From contig JASGCJ010000001.1 in NCBI GenBank assembly GCA_030054195.1, forward strand, positions 92,159 to 156,158: 64,000 bases of DNA. Direction: 5' to 3'. The notes under the pieces are model-generated. The model was not told the origin of the DNA. It searched no databases and saw only the letters and a program-made list of their open reading frames with translations. Shown piece after piece: positions 52,137-61,221 of the stretch; position 1 is the first letter of the stretch, and each line of letters begins with the position of its first letter. This stretch comes from Minisyncoccota bacterium. GTDB taxonomy: Bacteria > Verrucomicrobiota > Verrucomicrobiia > Methylacidiphilales > Verrucolacustridaceae. The translations under genes were made by a program, and so were the position numbers.

Positions 52137-54341
52137 TCATGGTACTTGGATCATGATCGCGCTGAGCCCAGGAATTTCCACTTCGAGAAATCCATTTTGA
52201 AGCGGCACATTCGCCGTATCCCCGCCGGACGGACGCCGGTTGATGCAGGCTTCCTTTTTATCGCCCAGCTCCAAGCGAATACGCTGGGGATGATCCAGAA
52301 AATTCACGAGGAAATGGGCTTCGTTCCCTTGCGGGCTCTTCCAGCGTGACGTCATTACGCCAAGCACCGGCAGCGGCCTGCCCCAACGCAATACGAGCGA
52401 AACAGGTTCTGCGCCCTCAAACTTCCTGGGGGTCAGCATACGACCACCATAGAGATAGGGTTTGCCTGCCCCTCGGCGCCAGGCATTCAGATGTTTAATG
52501 AAATCGAGGTGTAGTTTCTGCGGCGGCGCAGCCACTTCCCATTTTGTGCACCACGACCAATGAATCTCCCCGTGATCCTTCAAAACAACCGTGAGCAAAT
52601 CACCGGCGATGAATGAGTGTGCCAGCCGGAATGCCAAGTTCCATGGGCTCGACTTTTCATCAATCGGCACCAGCGCCTCAACCTGATTGCCCATGAAATT
52701 GCAGCCATATTCATGAAATAGATAGGAGTAGGCTGGCACCGGTTTGCCCATGCAATAGCCCATGTGAAACCGGAGATCGTTGATTGGCAGATCTTGCAGG
52801 AATGGCTCCGCCGCAGCCGCTTCACAGCCGAGGACGGTATTGGGATTCCCCGATTTCTTGAGGCCGGATCGGACGTGCGCGAGTAGCCGCAGCATCGCCT
52901 GAGGTCCCCACGCGCCCGGCCCGGCCGGATGCCCGTGCGTCTTGTCGTGGCATTGATAAGCCGCGCCCCCAAGGTTCTGATCGAAAAGCTGAATATAGTC
53001 CACGCCAGCCGATGCGATCTTCACCGCCTCGCCAACCATCACGTCATGCGCAAAATTCGTCGCGACACAAATGTCATACCCCAATCGGATGCCCTCGCCA
53101 TTGCAGATTTTACAACTGTATTCGCCCTGCGGTCCGCGGCACATGTGCCGGATAAGATTGTCCCGTTCGAGCTCCGCCGTGCGGTTGTATTTTCCATCGC
53201 CTGTGTCGGCGGTGTTCGTCCATGCCGTGCCGGAACAATAGAGCCCGAGCAGATGGTTGCGGGCGCGCAGTCGCGAACCGAACTCCTTCAACCCCGCTTC
53301 GCCGCCCAGCGGCGGCCAGACATACGGTGGTGCCCACGGCGCAGTCCCCTCCCAGTGCATGAGCAACACCATCAGGCGGGAATCCAAATCCTGGCCGAGC
53401 TTTTCCAGCGCCGGCAAAGCTCGCACAAAAGGGAAAAATTCGTTCGGGCTGGTCATGCCGGAATGGTGCCCCTGCCCCGTGACCGGATAGGTTACGAAAA
53501 TCGGCGAGTCCTCGATCCACGAAGGCAAGTCGTTGCGCTCGGTGATGCGGATGGCGGTGTTGACGCCCTCAACCCAATTCCGATAGCGATCCGCTGCTGC
53601 GTGCCAGTCGCCCTCCAAGACCGCCAGCACAAGGGGATAGGCCAGGGTGTGTTTTCCGGCAGCCGCAGCGTCCAGATAGACTTTCTGAATCAGCTGCACG
53701 CCAGCCACATCACGGCGATATTCGATTTCTTTCGTGGTGTGTTTTGGGTCATGCGAGCCAAAATAGAGGACGCTGCCGCCGCTCTCGTAGGCCATGAATT
53801 GAAAAGCGGCCCCTCCGGGATAATACCCGCACCAACCTGGATTGGGATACTCGATCTCCTGATAAGGAAGATGTGATTTTTCCCGCTGCTCGAGATCTTC
53901 GATCAACACTCCCTCCAGGGCCGGCCAGAAAATGCGGCCGTCGCCGCCAGTCGCCACCAAATTATTAGGAACCACCACCCGCGGAAACTCCATCCATTCC
54001 AAATACCCGGCCCGTCCGTGTTCCACTTCCGCACTCCAGATACTCTCATTGGAATCATCGCCCACCGTGATCTTGACCATCACCCGCACCTGTGAAGCTG
54101 CCCACCCATCGAACACGATCCCCAACTCCCCCGGTCGCGCCAAAAACTCCGGCGCCGAAAAATCCAAAGAACTCATCCGCTCTGCCTTCCCGTCCAAATC
54201 CCGAAAATTTAGCTCAAAAAGCGGACGCCTTTCCCCGGCAGCAATAAAATTCCTATCTCGGAACAGAATTCCTGTCAGCCCGCCCGTTCGACTATCGAAA
54301 TCAAGAGACAAGCCCGTCTTTCCTAGGCGGATGTTCTTCAT
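52137..54341 (-). CDS. Large putative glycosidase (DUF6259-like)
   Basis: 734 residues with no signal peptide. An N-terminal beta-sandwich (residues about 1-230, LGKTGLSLDFDSRTGGLTGILFRD) leads into a TIM-barrel-like centre with FVTYPVTGQGHHSG, LMVLLMHWEGTAPWAPPYVWPPLGGEAGL and IASAGVDYIQLFDQNLGGAAYQCHD, and a C-terminal beta-domain. The overall plan is like GH36/GH31-type enzymes, and I match it to the DUF6259 group; catalytic residues are not established. Its operator is 19 bp upstream, and the transporter and kinase genes follow. Confidence 0.65.
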   Translation of the reverse strand: MKNIRLGKTGLSLDFDSRTGGLTGILFRDRNFIAAGERRPLFELNFRDLDGKAERMSSLDFSAPEFLARPGELGIVFDGWAASQVRVMVKITVGDDSNESIWSAEVEHGRAGYLEWMEFPRVVVPNNLVATGGDGRIFWPALEGVLIEDLEQREKSHLPYQEIEYPNPGWCGYYPGGAAFQFMAYESGGSVLYFGSHDPKHTTKEIEYRRDVAGVQLIQKVYLDAAAAGKHTLAYPLVLAVLEGDWHAAADRYRNWVEGVNTAIRITERNDLPSWIEDSPIFVTYPVTGQGHHSGMTSPNEFFPFVRALPALEKLGQDLDSRLMVLLMHWEGTAPWAPPYVWPPLGGEAGLKEFGSRLRARNHLLGLYCSGTAWTNTADTGDGKYNRTAELERDNLIRHMCRGPQGEYSCKICNGEGIRLGYDICVATNFAHDVMVGEAVKIASAGVDYIQLFDQNLGGAAYQCHDKTHGHPAGPGAWGPQAMLRLLAHVRSGLKKSGNPNTVLGCEAAAAEPFLQDLPINDLRFHMGYCMGKPVPAYSYLFHEYGCNFMGNQVEALVPIDEKSSPWNLAFRLAHSFIAGDLLTVVLKDHGEIHWSWCTKWEVAAPPQKLHLDFIKHLNAWRRGAGKPYLYGGRMLTPRKFEGAEPVSLVLRWGRPLPVLGVMTSRWKSPQGNEAHFLVNFLDHPQRIRLELGDKKEACINRRPSGGDTANVPLQNGFLEVEIPGLSAIMIQVP

Positions 54342-54359
54342 CTTGATAGGAAGGGATAA

Positions 54360-54373
54360 TGTGACGCGTCACA
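54360..54373. promoter_or_regulatory. Operator TGTGACGCGTCACA upstream of the glycosidase-transporter-kinase operon
   Basis: A perfect 14-bp palindrome of the locus family, 19 bp upstream of the ATG at 54341. Confidence 0.65.
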
Positions 54374-55104
54374 CGTTGCAAGGAGAAACTCGCAGCGTCT
54401 GAGTGCACCCCTTCATGTGCGAAAATACCCTTCCAGGGTAGAGCGTTATGCGAAGTGCTCCGAGGCCCCTTGCCCTCCATCAGCAACCTAGTCAATTCAG
54501 AATGCGGCGTAAGCATGGGGGAGAGAATCACCTTTCAAGCCGCACGGATGCCGATGACGTAGACCACAATCCGATTGATGCTCGCAAAATAGTCCAACGC
54601 GACCCTCACCTTGCCAACCCTTTTGCAAGAATCGATTACACATCCCTTTTAATAGAGCTCAAAGGAAGCTTTTTCAGGGAGAATTCCACTTACGATACCC
54701 CCCAGGGGCCGATTCATGCCAGGAGTTTGAGCGAGACTTTACCGCACCACTGCCCAGTAGTTTACCGAGAACCTGACCGAGAAGGTTTAATAAATGAACC
54801 TGAAATAGAACTTAATTCAGCCGAATTTATTTCTCAAAAAGGGGCTTTGCGAAAAAGCAATTCAGCCCAAACAGTTTGAGGTTTTTTTAGAAAAGAGGCG
54901 CACGTTTTATTTCATCCAATGGATCAAAAAGGAATCGGAAAAAGTGAAAAGGCTGGCCGAATAAAAAAGTGCATCAATCAGACGAAAATCCTCGCGAATC
55001 TTTTCGCGCAAACAGCGGGTTCGATTCCCTCACTCGGAGAATTCAAAAAGGGCCTTCCAGGTAGCACTAACAATTGCTTTCATGTAAGTCGTTGACTAAC
55101 AACA
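54374..55104. other. Non-coding gap at the right end of element 2
   Basis: About 730 bp. One open frame (54448-54879, plus strand, 143 codons) has low-complexity composition, no start signal and no family match, so I do not call it. A T-arm-like sequence GCGGG-TTCGATT-CCCTC occurs at 55015-55031 on the plus strand without a full tRNA around it. Confidence 0.45.
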
Positions 55105-55131
55105 TGCGGCTGGAGGGAATCGAACCCTCGT
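55105..55131 (-). repeat. tRNA 3'-end-like attachment repeat, copy 3
   Basis: Identical over 27 bp to the copies at 17904 and 24014, same orientation; the three bases to the left differ (no CCA). An integrase gene starts 98 bp to the right. Direct repeats TTGTCTAAG near 55202 and 55212 may be arm sites. Confidence 0.7.
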
Positions 55132-55228
55132 TTAGATTCTTCAAGTAGTTCAATCACATCTCCTTCTTATATAACACTATTTTACTTGATTTACTCGATT
55201 TTTTTGTCTAAGTTTTGTCTAAGTAGAT

Positions 55229-56383
55229 ATGGCATCCATTTGGAAACCTAAAGGAACGAAGAACTGGTGCGCCAAATTTCTGGCTCCAGACGGCAAGTAT
55301 CGAAACAAAACCACTGGCACGCCGGACAAGGCAATAGCGATGAAGACCGCCCTAGAACTGGAACTTTTTACCAAACAATCCAACTACGCGGCCAAAGCCA
55401 GAAAGCTCGTTGATACCCTCGTTGAGCTAGGAACTGGCAAGCCAGTCACCCGCTACACTATCAAAAGCTGGCTCGATCAATGGCTCGAAAACAAAGCCCG
55501 CAGCCGAACCAAGTCCACTCACATGGCCTACACCACCACCGTATCGAGTTTTCTTCAGTTCCTCGATGCAGAGGCAGAGAAAAGAGATTTGGAATGGCTT
55601 CAACCCTCAACCATCAACGATTGGCTGAATAGTCTGATGAAGCAGGTGACCCCCAATACCGCAGGAAATCACCTCAAACGCCTTTCCCAAGCCTTCTCGG
55701 AGGCCGTTAAGTTTCGTTATCTAAAAGAAAACCCCTGCTCCCCAATTTCTGCACCTACCGAGTCTCATAAGCCCGAAAAAGAAGTCTTCACTCCAGGACA
55801 AGTGGAGGCTCTTTTAAGGATTGCCGAAAAAGAATGGCAAGGAGTCATTCTTTTAGGTTTCTATTGCGGGTTGCGTCTTGGAGATGCTGTTTCGCTCCGG
55901 TGGAAGGACGTAGACCTAAACACAAACTGGATTTCCATTACCCCAGAGAAAACTCGGCGATTGGAAAAGATGGTGAGAATCCCCATACACCCAGATCTAC
56001 ACGAATACTTGATGTCTCTTGATGGTTCGGATGACCCAGAGGCATTTGTCCACCCCGTTCTCGCCGAAAAGAAAGTACCAGGAAAAAGTGGCCTCTCCCT
56101 TAGCTTTTCTAAGATTGTAACAAGATCAGGGATCAAAAGCCGACTTTTACGCCCCCAGAAGAGCACCGAGGCTCTCACCAGACGCCATAAGGTGCGTTCG
56201 CTGACATTCCACTCTTTACGCCACACAGCAACTAGTTGGCTGGCCAATGAGGGTGTTCCCGATGATGTTCGGATGAAATTAGTCGGTCATAGCGATAAGG
56301 CGGTTCACGCCAAATACTCACACCACGACGAGCGAGCCCTCAGAGAGGCGATTGGAAAGCTCCCAAAGTTAAACATTTCCTGA
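55229..56383 (+). CDS. Tyrosine recombinase / integrase
   Basis: 384 residues, ATG start. Catalytic set: Arg-216 (YCGLRLGD), Lys in TPEKTRR, His-328 and Arg-331 (FHSLRHTA), His-354 (VGHSDK), Tyr-363 (HAKYSHHD). The N-terminal part has the AP2-like start (KGTKNWCAKFLAPDGKYRNKTTG) and a SAM-like core-binding domain. It lies just right of attachment repeat 3, in the same arrangement as the integrase at 24155, but the two proteins are only distantly alike. Confidence 0.93.
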   Translation: MASIWKPKGTKNWCAKFLAPDGKYRNKTTGTPDKAIAMKTALELELFTKQSNYAAKARKLVDTLVELGTGKPVTRYTIKSWLDQWLENKARSRTKSTHMAYTTTVSSFLQFLDAEAEKRDLEWLQPSTINDWLNSLMKQVTPNTAGNHLKRLSQAFSEAVKFRYLKENPCSPISAPTESHKPEKEVFTPGQVEALLRIAEKEWQGVILLGFYCGLRLGDAVSLRWKDVDLNTNWISITPEKTRRLEKMVRIPIHPDLHEYLMSLDGSDDPEAFVHPVLAEKKVPGKSGLSLSFSKIVTRSGIKSRLLRPQKSTEALTRRHKVRSLTFHSLRHTATSWLANEGVPDDVRMKLVGHSDKAVHAKYSHHDERALREAIGKLPKLNIS

Positions 56384-56542
56384 CGCGTTAGTCTTTTTTG
56401 TTAATAACTACGCAGCTCTTCTATCTTTTCCTGCTCTCGTAATTCAAGAGTTATTCGCTCTTATGCGTCTTCTGCCCGACCTTTTCGTCAGTGATTTATG
56501 CCATTCGCTTGATGGCGCATATAGATGAAACAATATGAGTAA

Positions 56543-56827
56543 ATGAATTCACAAAACGCAGCCATACATATTCACAAAAATGAAACTATAACTGAAACTC
56601 TGGGCACTCGCTGGAGGAGCGCTGAACAGATAGCCACGACCTATGGGCGAAGTCGACCTTGGGTATATGCCATCGCAGACCGCTTTAAAATCCGCTCAGT
56701 ATCCCTCGGCGAACCCAATAAGACCGGCGCACGGCTGTTCGATAGTCAGCACCTTGAGGAGATAATCGAAGCACTGGCCGTGGCTCAAAAGGATCTGCCT
56801 CGCATCAATCCACGGAGCAAGAAATGA
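56543..56827 (+). CDS. Small helix-turn-helix protein
   Basis: 94 residues. RWRSAEQIATTYGRSRPWVYAIADRFKIRSVSLG has the pattern of an excisionase/MerR-like winged HTH, followed by LFDSQHLEEIIEALA. Its stop overlaps the helicase start by 4 bp. It could be an excisionase or a replication regulator of the element. Confidence 0.65.
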   Translation: MNSQNAAIHIHKNETITETLGTRWRSAEQIATTYGRSRPWVYAIADRFKIRSVSLGEPNKTGARLFDSQHLEEIIEALAVAQKDLPRINPRSKK

Positions 56828-58425
56828 GCACCCCTGCCCCTCTTTGTAACACGGAACTCGAGAAAAGAATCCTCGCTCCCCACCTTGATGAGTATGTTAA
56901 GGACTACGAAGTTCGATACCCAAATCCGGATCCCACTAGCTTCTTCCATAAAGAGCATCAGGAAATCGCGAGGGCTATAATTTCGGTCAGGGAGTCGAGC
57001 CGCCCTTCTGCTGATCTAGTTGACAGTTGGATTGAGCGGAACACTCGGGCTCGTATCTCAACTTCAAGACAGATACATGAAATCTGCATCAAGCAGACAA
57101 CCCCAGACCTGTACCAATCGGACATCGCTGAGTTGCAGAATTTGGCAGCAATCAGAGATGGCTACGACTCATTGAATGAGACCCTTACTGCTACGGATAA
57201 CCGCACAAAAGCCAGCACTTTAGCCGAACAGCTAAACGAGATTGCCGAGAGAGTTCAATCCTATGAACCCAGAGGAAGAGGCTACCGGACATTGGGCGAA
57301 CTACTTGAAAGAACTAGAAACCCGGAGGATGAATTATTTCTACACCGCTATATTTGCCGAGGGGGAGGCCTTCTATTAATTGGAACTACCGGACAAGGGA
57401 AAAGCTCTCTTATTAATCAGGGTGCCCAGTTTTGGGCGGCCGGAAACGATTTCATGGGCATAAGGCCAGCGAAACCCTTAAAGATCCTTATCTTTAACGG
57501 AGAGAATGACGACGACGATACACAGGATTTCTGCGAGGGAATATCGCAATTTGGATTTACAGAGCAACAACAAGGGGTGGTCAAGGGCAATGTCCATTAT
57601 GCCGAAGCCCGTAGTGTGAGCGGTGATGGATTTGTTGCAGAGCTTAAGAGACTTCTGGCTCAAGGGCGTTACGACCTCGTTATTGTAGACCCAGCCTTTT
57701 CCTTCTTTGGCGGGGCTGCTGCCGATCAGGCAGAAGTAACAGGTTTTCTGCGCAACAAAATCAATCCGCTTCTGGATAAGTTTCGGTGCGGGATAGTCAT
57801 TGTCGCCCACACGGCAAAACCCAAAACCGACTCTCAGACAACCGATGCAGCTTACATGGCCTTCGGGTCAGTCGAGTGGGCAAATTGGGCGCGTGCGATT
57901 CTTAATCTTGAAAGGATCGGCGATGGTGTTTTCAAGCTTCGTGCCTCTAAGCGTGGCGGCCGCTTAAATTGGATCGATGTATCAGGAAATTATACACTCG
58001 AGAGGGGATTGAAGTGGTCTCGAGGCAAGGGCCAGTTCATTTGGGAAGAGGCCGGCGATGGGGAAGTCCAGAAGGCGATTGAGAAAAGGCAGAAAAGAAT
58101 GCCTTCGTGGCAGGAAGCTCTGGGGATTTTCCCTCAATCGCTCGGCGACAGAGACGGGAGACTTACGACCAAAGAAGTTAAGCAGGCCTTTACGAGAACT
58201 GGCTGGGATAAGGACACCTACAAAGAAGTCGTGGATGACCTGCTAGAAAGAGGTGAACTCATAGGACTCCGCACAGGTCGCAGCAATGGCATGGCTTACA
58301 TGCGGGCGAGTTTGCATGAAAATCAGACCAGCACCTCAAATACAGCTTCGGCAATTAAGTTGTCTTCGGCTTGCGCTGGACAACCTGAGACAACTAGTCG
58401 TTTGACCGAGTTGAGCCTTGGCTAG
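56824..58425 (+). CDS. RepA-like AAA/DnaB-type helicase
   Basis: 533 residues. A DnaB-like N-terminal helical region (ELEKRILAPHLDEYV, FFHKEHQEIARAI) precedes a RecA-fold ATPase: Walker A GTTGQGKSS (about residues 188-196) and Walker B YDLVIVDPAFSFFGG, then VIVAHTAKPK and the GSVEWANWARAILNL sensor region. This is the pattern of plasmid RepA hexameric helicases and related proteins on integrative elements. A C-terminal winged-helix-like stretch is possible (TTKEVKQAFTRTGW). Suggests element 3 can replicate or came from a plasmid. Confidence 0.82.
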   Translation: MSTPAPLCNTELEKRILAPHLDEYVKDYEVRYPNPDPTSFFHKEHQEIARAIISVRESSRPSADLVDSWIERNTRARISTSRQIHEICIKQTTPDLYQSDIAELQNLAAIRDGYDSLNETLTATDNRTKASTLAEQLNEIAERVQSYEPRGRGYRTLGELLERTRNPEDELFLHRYICRGGGLLLIGTTGQGKSSLINQGAQFWAAGNDFMGIRPAKPLKILIFNGENDDDDTQDFCEGISQFGFTEQQQGVVKGNVHYAEARSVSGDGFVAELKRLLAQGRYDLVIVDPAFSFFGGAAADQAEVTGFLRNKINPLLDKFRCGIVIVAHTAKPKTDSQTTDAAYMAFGSVEWANWARAILNLERIGDGVFKLRASKRGGRLNWIDVSGNYTLERGLKWSRGKGQFIWEEAGDGEVQKAIEKRQKRMPSWQEALGIFPQSLGDRDGRLTTKEVKQAFTRTGWDKDTYKEVVDDLLERGELIGLRTGRSNGMAYMRASLHENQTSTSNTASAIKLSSACAGQPETTSRLTELSLG

Positions 58426-58536
58426 TAGTCGTCGTCTCCCCTTGTGGGGGACGACTACGGCAACTCGGGGATGGCTTATTGGCTTTCGGTAATTCAAAGG
58501 CCCAGGACAACTACCGGACATCACGGGTTTAATGGT

Positions 58537-58932
58537 ATGACAACTCAAACTCAATCAGCCCGAAACGAAAGAAGAGGTTCGGATGTTTCTGACCGCCTTC
58601 TGGCCTTTACCGCAACCCTGCTCGGCTTGGCTGGATCTCTGCCCGAAGATCGGGCTGGTGGCCATCTAGCTGAGCAACTTCTCAGGTCGGCAACCTGTGC
58701 CTACTTTCGGCATGGGGAGGCTGAAGGCTCACCTTCAGCAAAGGAGTTCTGTGACAAGTTCCGTGCCTGCCTAGCAGAACTTCGAGTCGCCCGCCGTGCG
58801 TTACAGCTTTTGGAGCGGGCTGGGCTGCCCTGCGATGGCCAAGCAGTCCGTACTGCCTTAGAAGAAGTGGACATCTTAGTACGCATCTTCTTCAGTTCGA
58901 TCCGGACACTGGAAACCAAAGCCGCCGCTTAA
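58537..58932 (+). CDS. Four-helix-bundle protein (23S rRNA intervening-protein-like)
   Basis: 131 residues from ATG 58537. SDRLLAFTATLLGLAGSLP, GGHLAEQLLRSATCAYFRHGEAEG, FCDKFRACLAELRVARRALQLLERAG and ALEEVDILVRIFFSSIRTLE form four amphipathic helices typical of the bundle family (IVP/bAvd-like). No reverse transcriptase is nearby, so a DGR role is unlikely. A strong terminator follows 15 bp later. Confidence 0.78.
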   Translation: MTTQTQSARNERRGSDVSDRLLAFTATLLGLAGSLPEDRAGGHLAEQLLRSATCAYFRHGEAEGSPSAKEFCDKFRACLAELRVARRALQLLERAGLPCDGQAVRTALEEVDILVRIFFSSIRTLETKAAA

Positions 58933-58947
58933 CACCAAAACCAAAAC

Positions 58948-58985
58948 AGCCCTCCATCTGTAATTCGGGTGGAGGGCTTTTTATT
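58948..58985 (+). terminator. Rho-independent terminator
   Basis: Stem AGCCCTCCA (58948-58956) pairs perfectly with TGGAGGGCT (58970-58978), followed by TTTTATT. Ends the integrase-helicase-bundle transcript block. Confidence 0.85.
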
Positions 58986-59437
58986 GTCAAAAGCCGCCTC
59001 TCGAGCCGCGGGCCTCGCGCACGCGAATGGGGGGGGGTGTCGAAGTGACAAGGCTTTACGGAAGAAAGTCAGCAGACCCCCTCCGATTGGGTGGTAAAAT
59101 GGCGTCACCCTCCGCGTCGCAGGCCTTTCGGAGTCCTGTTATTCAAAGATTTAATTATATGCCTCTATAATGGTGGCATTGTTTTTCGGAGGAAAAGGAA
59201 CTGCACTTACCAACCAAACGAAGCATCAGACTTTTCTACGGGCTTTTACGAGGCATCCTAATTGCTAAATTCCAGAGACCCCACCCCCACCCACCCCGCT
59301 TTTTCAGCCTGCCGTTTCCAGCGGATAGCTTGATAAAGATTTTCTGGGTTCCCTACCCACCCCCTAAATAAATCTACTACTGTAAATTCGCAAGCCTTTT
59401 TATTTGGATTCTTTTAAGCAGCCCCTAATTATTTTAT
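58986..59437. other. Non-coding gap
   Basis: About 450 bp with no supportable gene. It contains an unusual run of nine G near 59029 and, around 59285, a run of CCCACC repeats. A possible promoter for the next gene is in the AT-rich stretch near 59360-59430. Confidence 0.4.
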
Positions 59438-59956
59438 GTGGCCAGAATTTCAAAAGATCTCTCAAAATATGGTTTTGATTTATTATCAAAAGAGGAACAG
59501 GTCCATTTTTTAACTCTTCAGAAGAAGGCTACAAAGGCCTACGAACTTGTGACCGCTTGCGATTTGGAGTCTGACTTAATTTTACTTAATAAGATTCCTA
59601 AAGACCAATGGGGTGAGCAGGAATGGAAAAGATACCAGGAGTGTGCGTTAAAAAAACCTTCCCAAACTTACGAGGACTATTTCAAAAATAGATTCTTTTA
59701 TTCCAACAAAGACCACAAGACACACTCAGACCCTCTGCCCCTTTCGATGCCTCAAGAAATTAAATCGAAAGAACAGATCTCAGCTAACGAAACCCCCAGC
59801 AAACTTCCACTGATAATCAGTTTATTTGTAGGCCTTGGAGGCGTAATGATCTTGGTAGGTGGAGTTTTCTCAGGATTTAGTTTGGAATTCTTTAAGGCGG
59901 CTCTTCCTCTTGTTTGCATAGGGCTAATTCTTTTTTGTCTTCGGCGACATTTTTAG
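59438..59956 (+). CDS. Hypothetical protein with two C-terminal membrane helices
   Basis: 172 residues, GTG start with no clear ribosome site. The first 115 residues are charged and helical; residues about 122-145 and 150-168 are hydrophobic (LPLIISLFVGLGGVMILVGGV, FFKAALPLVCIGLILFCLRRHF in part). No family is recognised. AT-richer than its neighbours, which suggests a different origin. Confidence 0.5.
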   Translation: MARISKDLSKYGFDLLSKEEQVHFLTLQKKATKAYELVTACDLESDLILLNKIPKDQWGEQEWKRYQECALKKPSQTYEDYFKNRFFYSNKDHKTHSDPLPLSMPQEIKSKEQISANETPSKLPLIISLFVGLGGVMILVGGVFSGFSLEFFKAALPLVCIGLILFCLRRHF

Positions 59957-60431
59957 GATTATTCAAGTCATTCCGCCTACAACTATATTTCAAATTAAAC
60001 TATGACTTAGCTAGCTATTGAGGAATCCCTTCAAAAACTCTTTACCCTTTTCATCCAAACCCTCCAATCGGATTCGGGTTTGGTTTCAGTTATGACCACC
60101 CCAGGCTCAGGCGCCTCGGACCCCGCAGTCGATAGCACATCAAGTTCGTTGGCTGGCTGAGGTTCGGCTTAAGCAACTACCGGAGCTTCAAGCGTAGCTT
60201 TGATAGCAGCCCTGTTCGCCCTGCCATCAGCCAGAAGACTTTTAAGCTCACGGCTTTCTCCGCCCGGCGAGGGTATTCCTCAAAATGACGGACGCGGAGG
60301 GTCTAAGAGTATGGCCATGGAGCGACCCCTAAAGCAGACATGTGTTCAGCCCTACTTACCGGGTCTCACCCCGACCAGCCGGGGAACCTTTACGAACCTG
60401 AAGACCCCGAAACGGACGGGATACTTAAGTC
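59957..60431. other. Mostly non-coding gap with a possible tiny ORF
   Basis: About 475 bp. A 31-codon frame (ATG 60340 to TGA 60433-60435) ends in an ATGA overlap with the next gene, like the other junctions of the following operon, but lacks a ribosome site. A longer frame at 60200-60505 has no coding character. Confidence 0.35.
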
Positions 60432-60626
60432 ATGATGCTGTTTGTGGTTCTCATTGTGACGGCCATAGGTTCTCTTTTGGTAATCGGACTCGGCTTTTGG
60501 GTTGAGGGCTGGCTTCGCAAGAATTACCCCTATCTCGTTGGGGCTAGTTCTCTGCCCGGTCCTGAATCAAGGCCGCGCCCGGTTCTCCGACCAAAGCAGC
60601 CCGAAAACAAGGCTCGACCGAAATGA
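60432..60626 (+). CDS. Small single-span membrane protein
   Basis: 64 residues. MMLFVVLIVTAIGSLLVIGLGFWV is one membrane helix, followed by a short Pro/Arg/Lys-rich cytosolic tail. No family is recognised. First clear member of a run of small genes ending in the serine recombinase at 62914. Confidence 0.5.
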   Translation: MMLFVVLIVTAIGSLLVIGLGFWVEGWLRKNYPYLVGASSLPGPESRPRPVLRPKQPENKARPK

Positions 60627-60659
60627 GCTTACAGAAGCGGACGTCCTTTGTTTAAGGGT

Positions 60660-60842
60660 ATGGATAACCAATCCAAAAGACTGAGCGACCTACTCAAGAA
60701 AGTGGTCCTTAGAGGCAAACAGAAGGACCCCAAGTCCAGGGCAACCCAGCTTTGGCTTCCCGGATTCGACCCTGACGAGCCTGTCGAGTTCCAAGGCCAA
60801 CCTTCCAAATGCCCCGAAGCTTGTGAAGGAGCCGACCGATGA
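60660..60842 (+). CDS. Small hypothetical protein
   Basis: 60 residues from ATG 60660. Charged N-terminal half (KRLSDLLKKVVLRGKQKDP), then TQLWLPGFDPDEPVEFQG. Its stop overlaps the next start by 4 bp. No family is recognised. Confidence 0.45.
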   Translation: MDNQSKRLSDLLKKVVLRGKQKDPKSRATQLWLPGFDPDEPVEFQGQPSKCPEACEGADR

Positions 60843-61213
60843 AGACCAGTCCGGAGACCTTGGCTTGGGTTCTAAGCCTTCTTTCAGGTTTAGCCATTTG
60901 GGCCTACTGCCGGCTGATTGGCTGGTTGATGGCTATCCCATGCCCAAGGCATCCAGAGCCACCTCCTTTGGGCCAAAAGCAAAAGCTGGTTGCCAAGGTC
61001 CCCCAAAGGCCGACCCAACCCAAAAAGGCGGACGCATCCAGTTCAAGGGATATGGGAAAGACCACCTACCACATCCACTGCATGACCCCGATTCCCCGTA
61101 GGGGTCGGGCGGTTCACTTTCACCGGCTAGTGGGATGGACCCGCCTAATCTTCTCACCAAATGGCCCCAGACGCCGGCTACTCCCCAAGGGTCTTTGGAA
61201 GGGTAAGAACTGA
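60839..61213 (+). CDS. Hypothetical membrane-anchored protein
   Basis: 124 residues. The ATG at 60839 has AAGGAG nine bases upstream, which favours it over an overlapping frame at 60823. Residues about 8-32 are a membrane helix (LAWVLSLLSGLAIWAYCRLI); the rest is basic and Pro-rich. No family is recognised. Confidence 0.45.
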   Translation: MKTSPETLAWVLSLLSGLAIWAYCRLIGWLMAIPCPRHPEPPPLGQKQKLVAKVPQRPTQPKKADASSSRDMGKTTYHIHCMTPIPRRGRAVHFHRLVGWTRLIFSPNGPRRRLLPKGLWKGKN

Positions 61214-61221
61214 GGTTTCCT

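Noticed and set aside
54448-54879. 143-codon gene
   Set aside because: No family pattern, no ribosome site and composition like the surrounding spacer.
58537-58932. Diversity-generating retroelement accessory protein (Avd-like)
   Set aside because: The fold class fits, but no reverse transcriptase and no template/variable repeat pair was seen.
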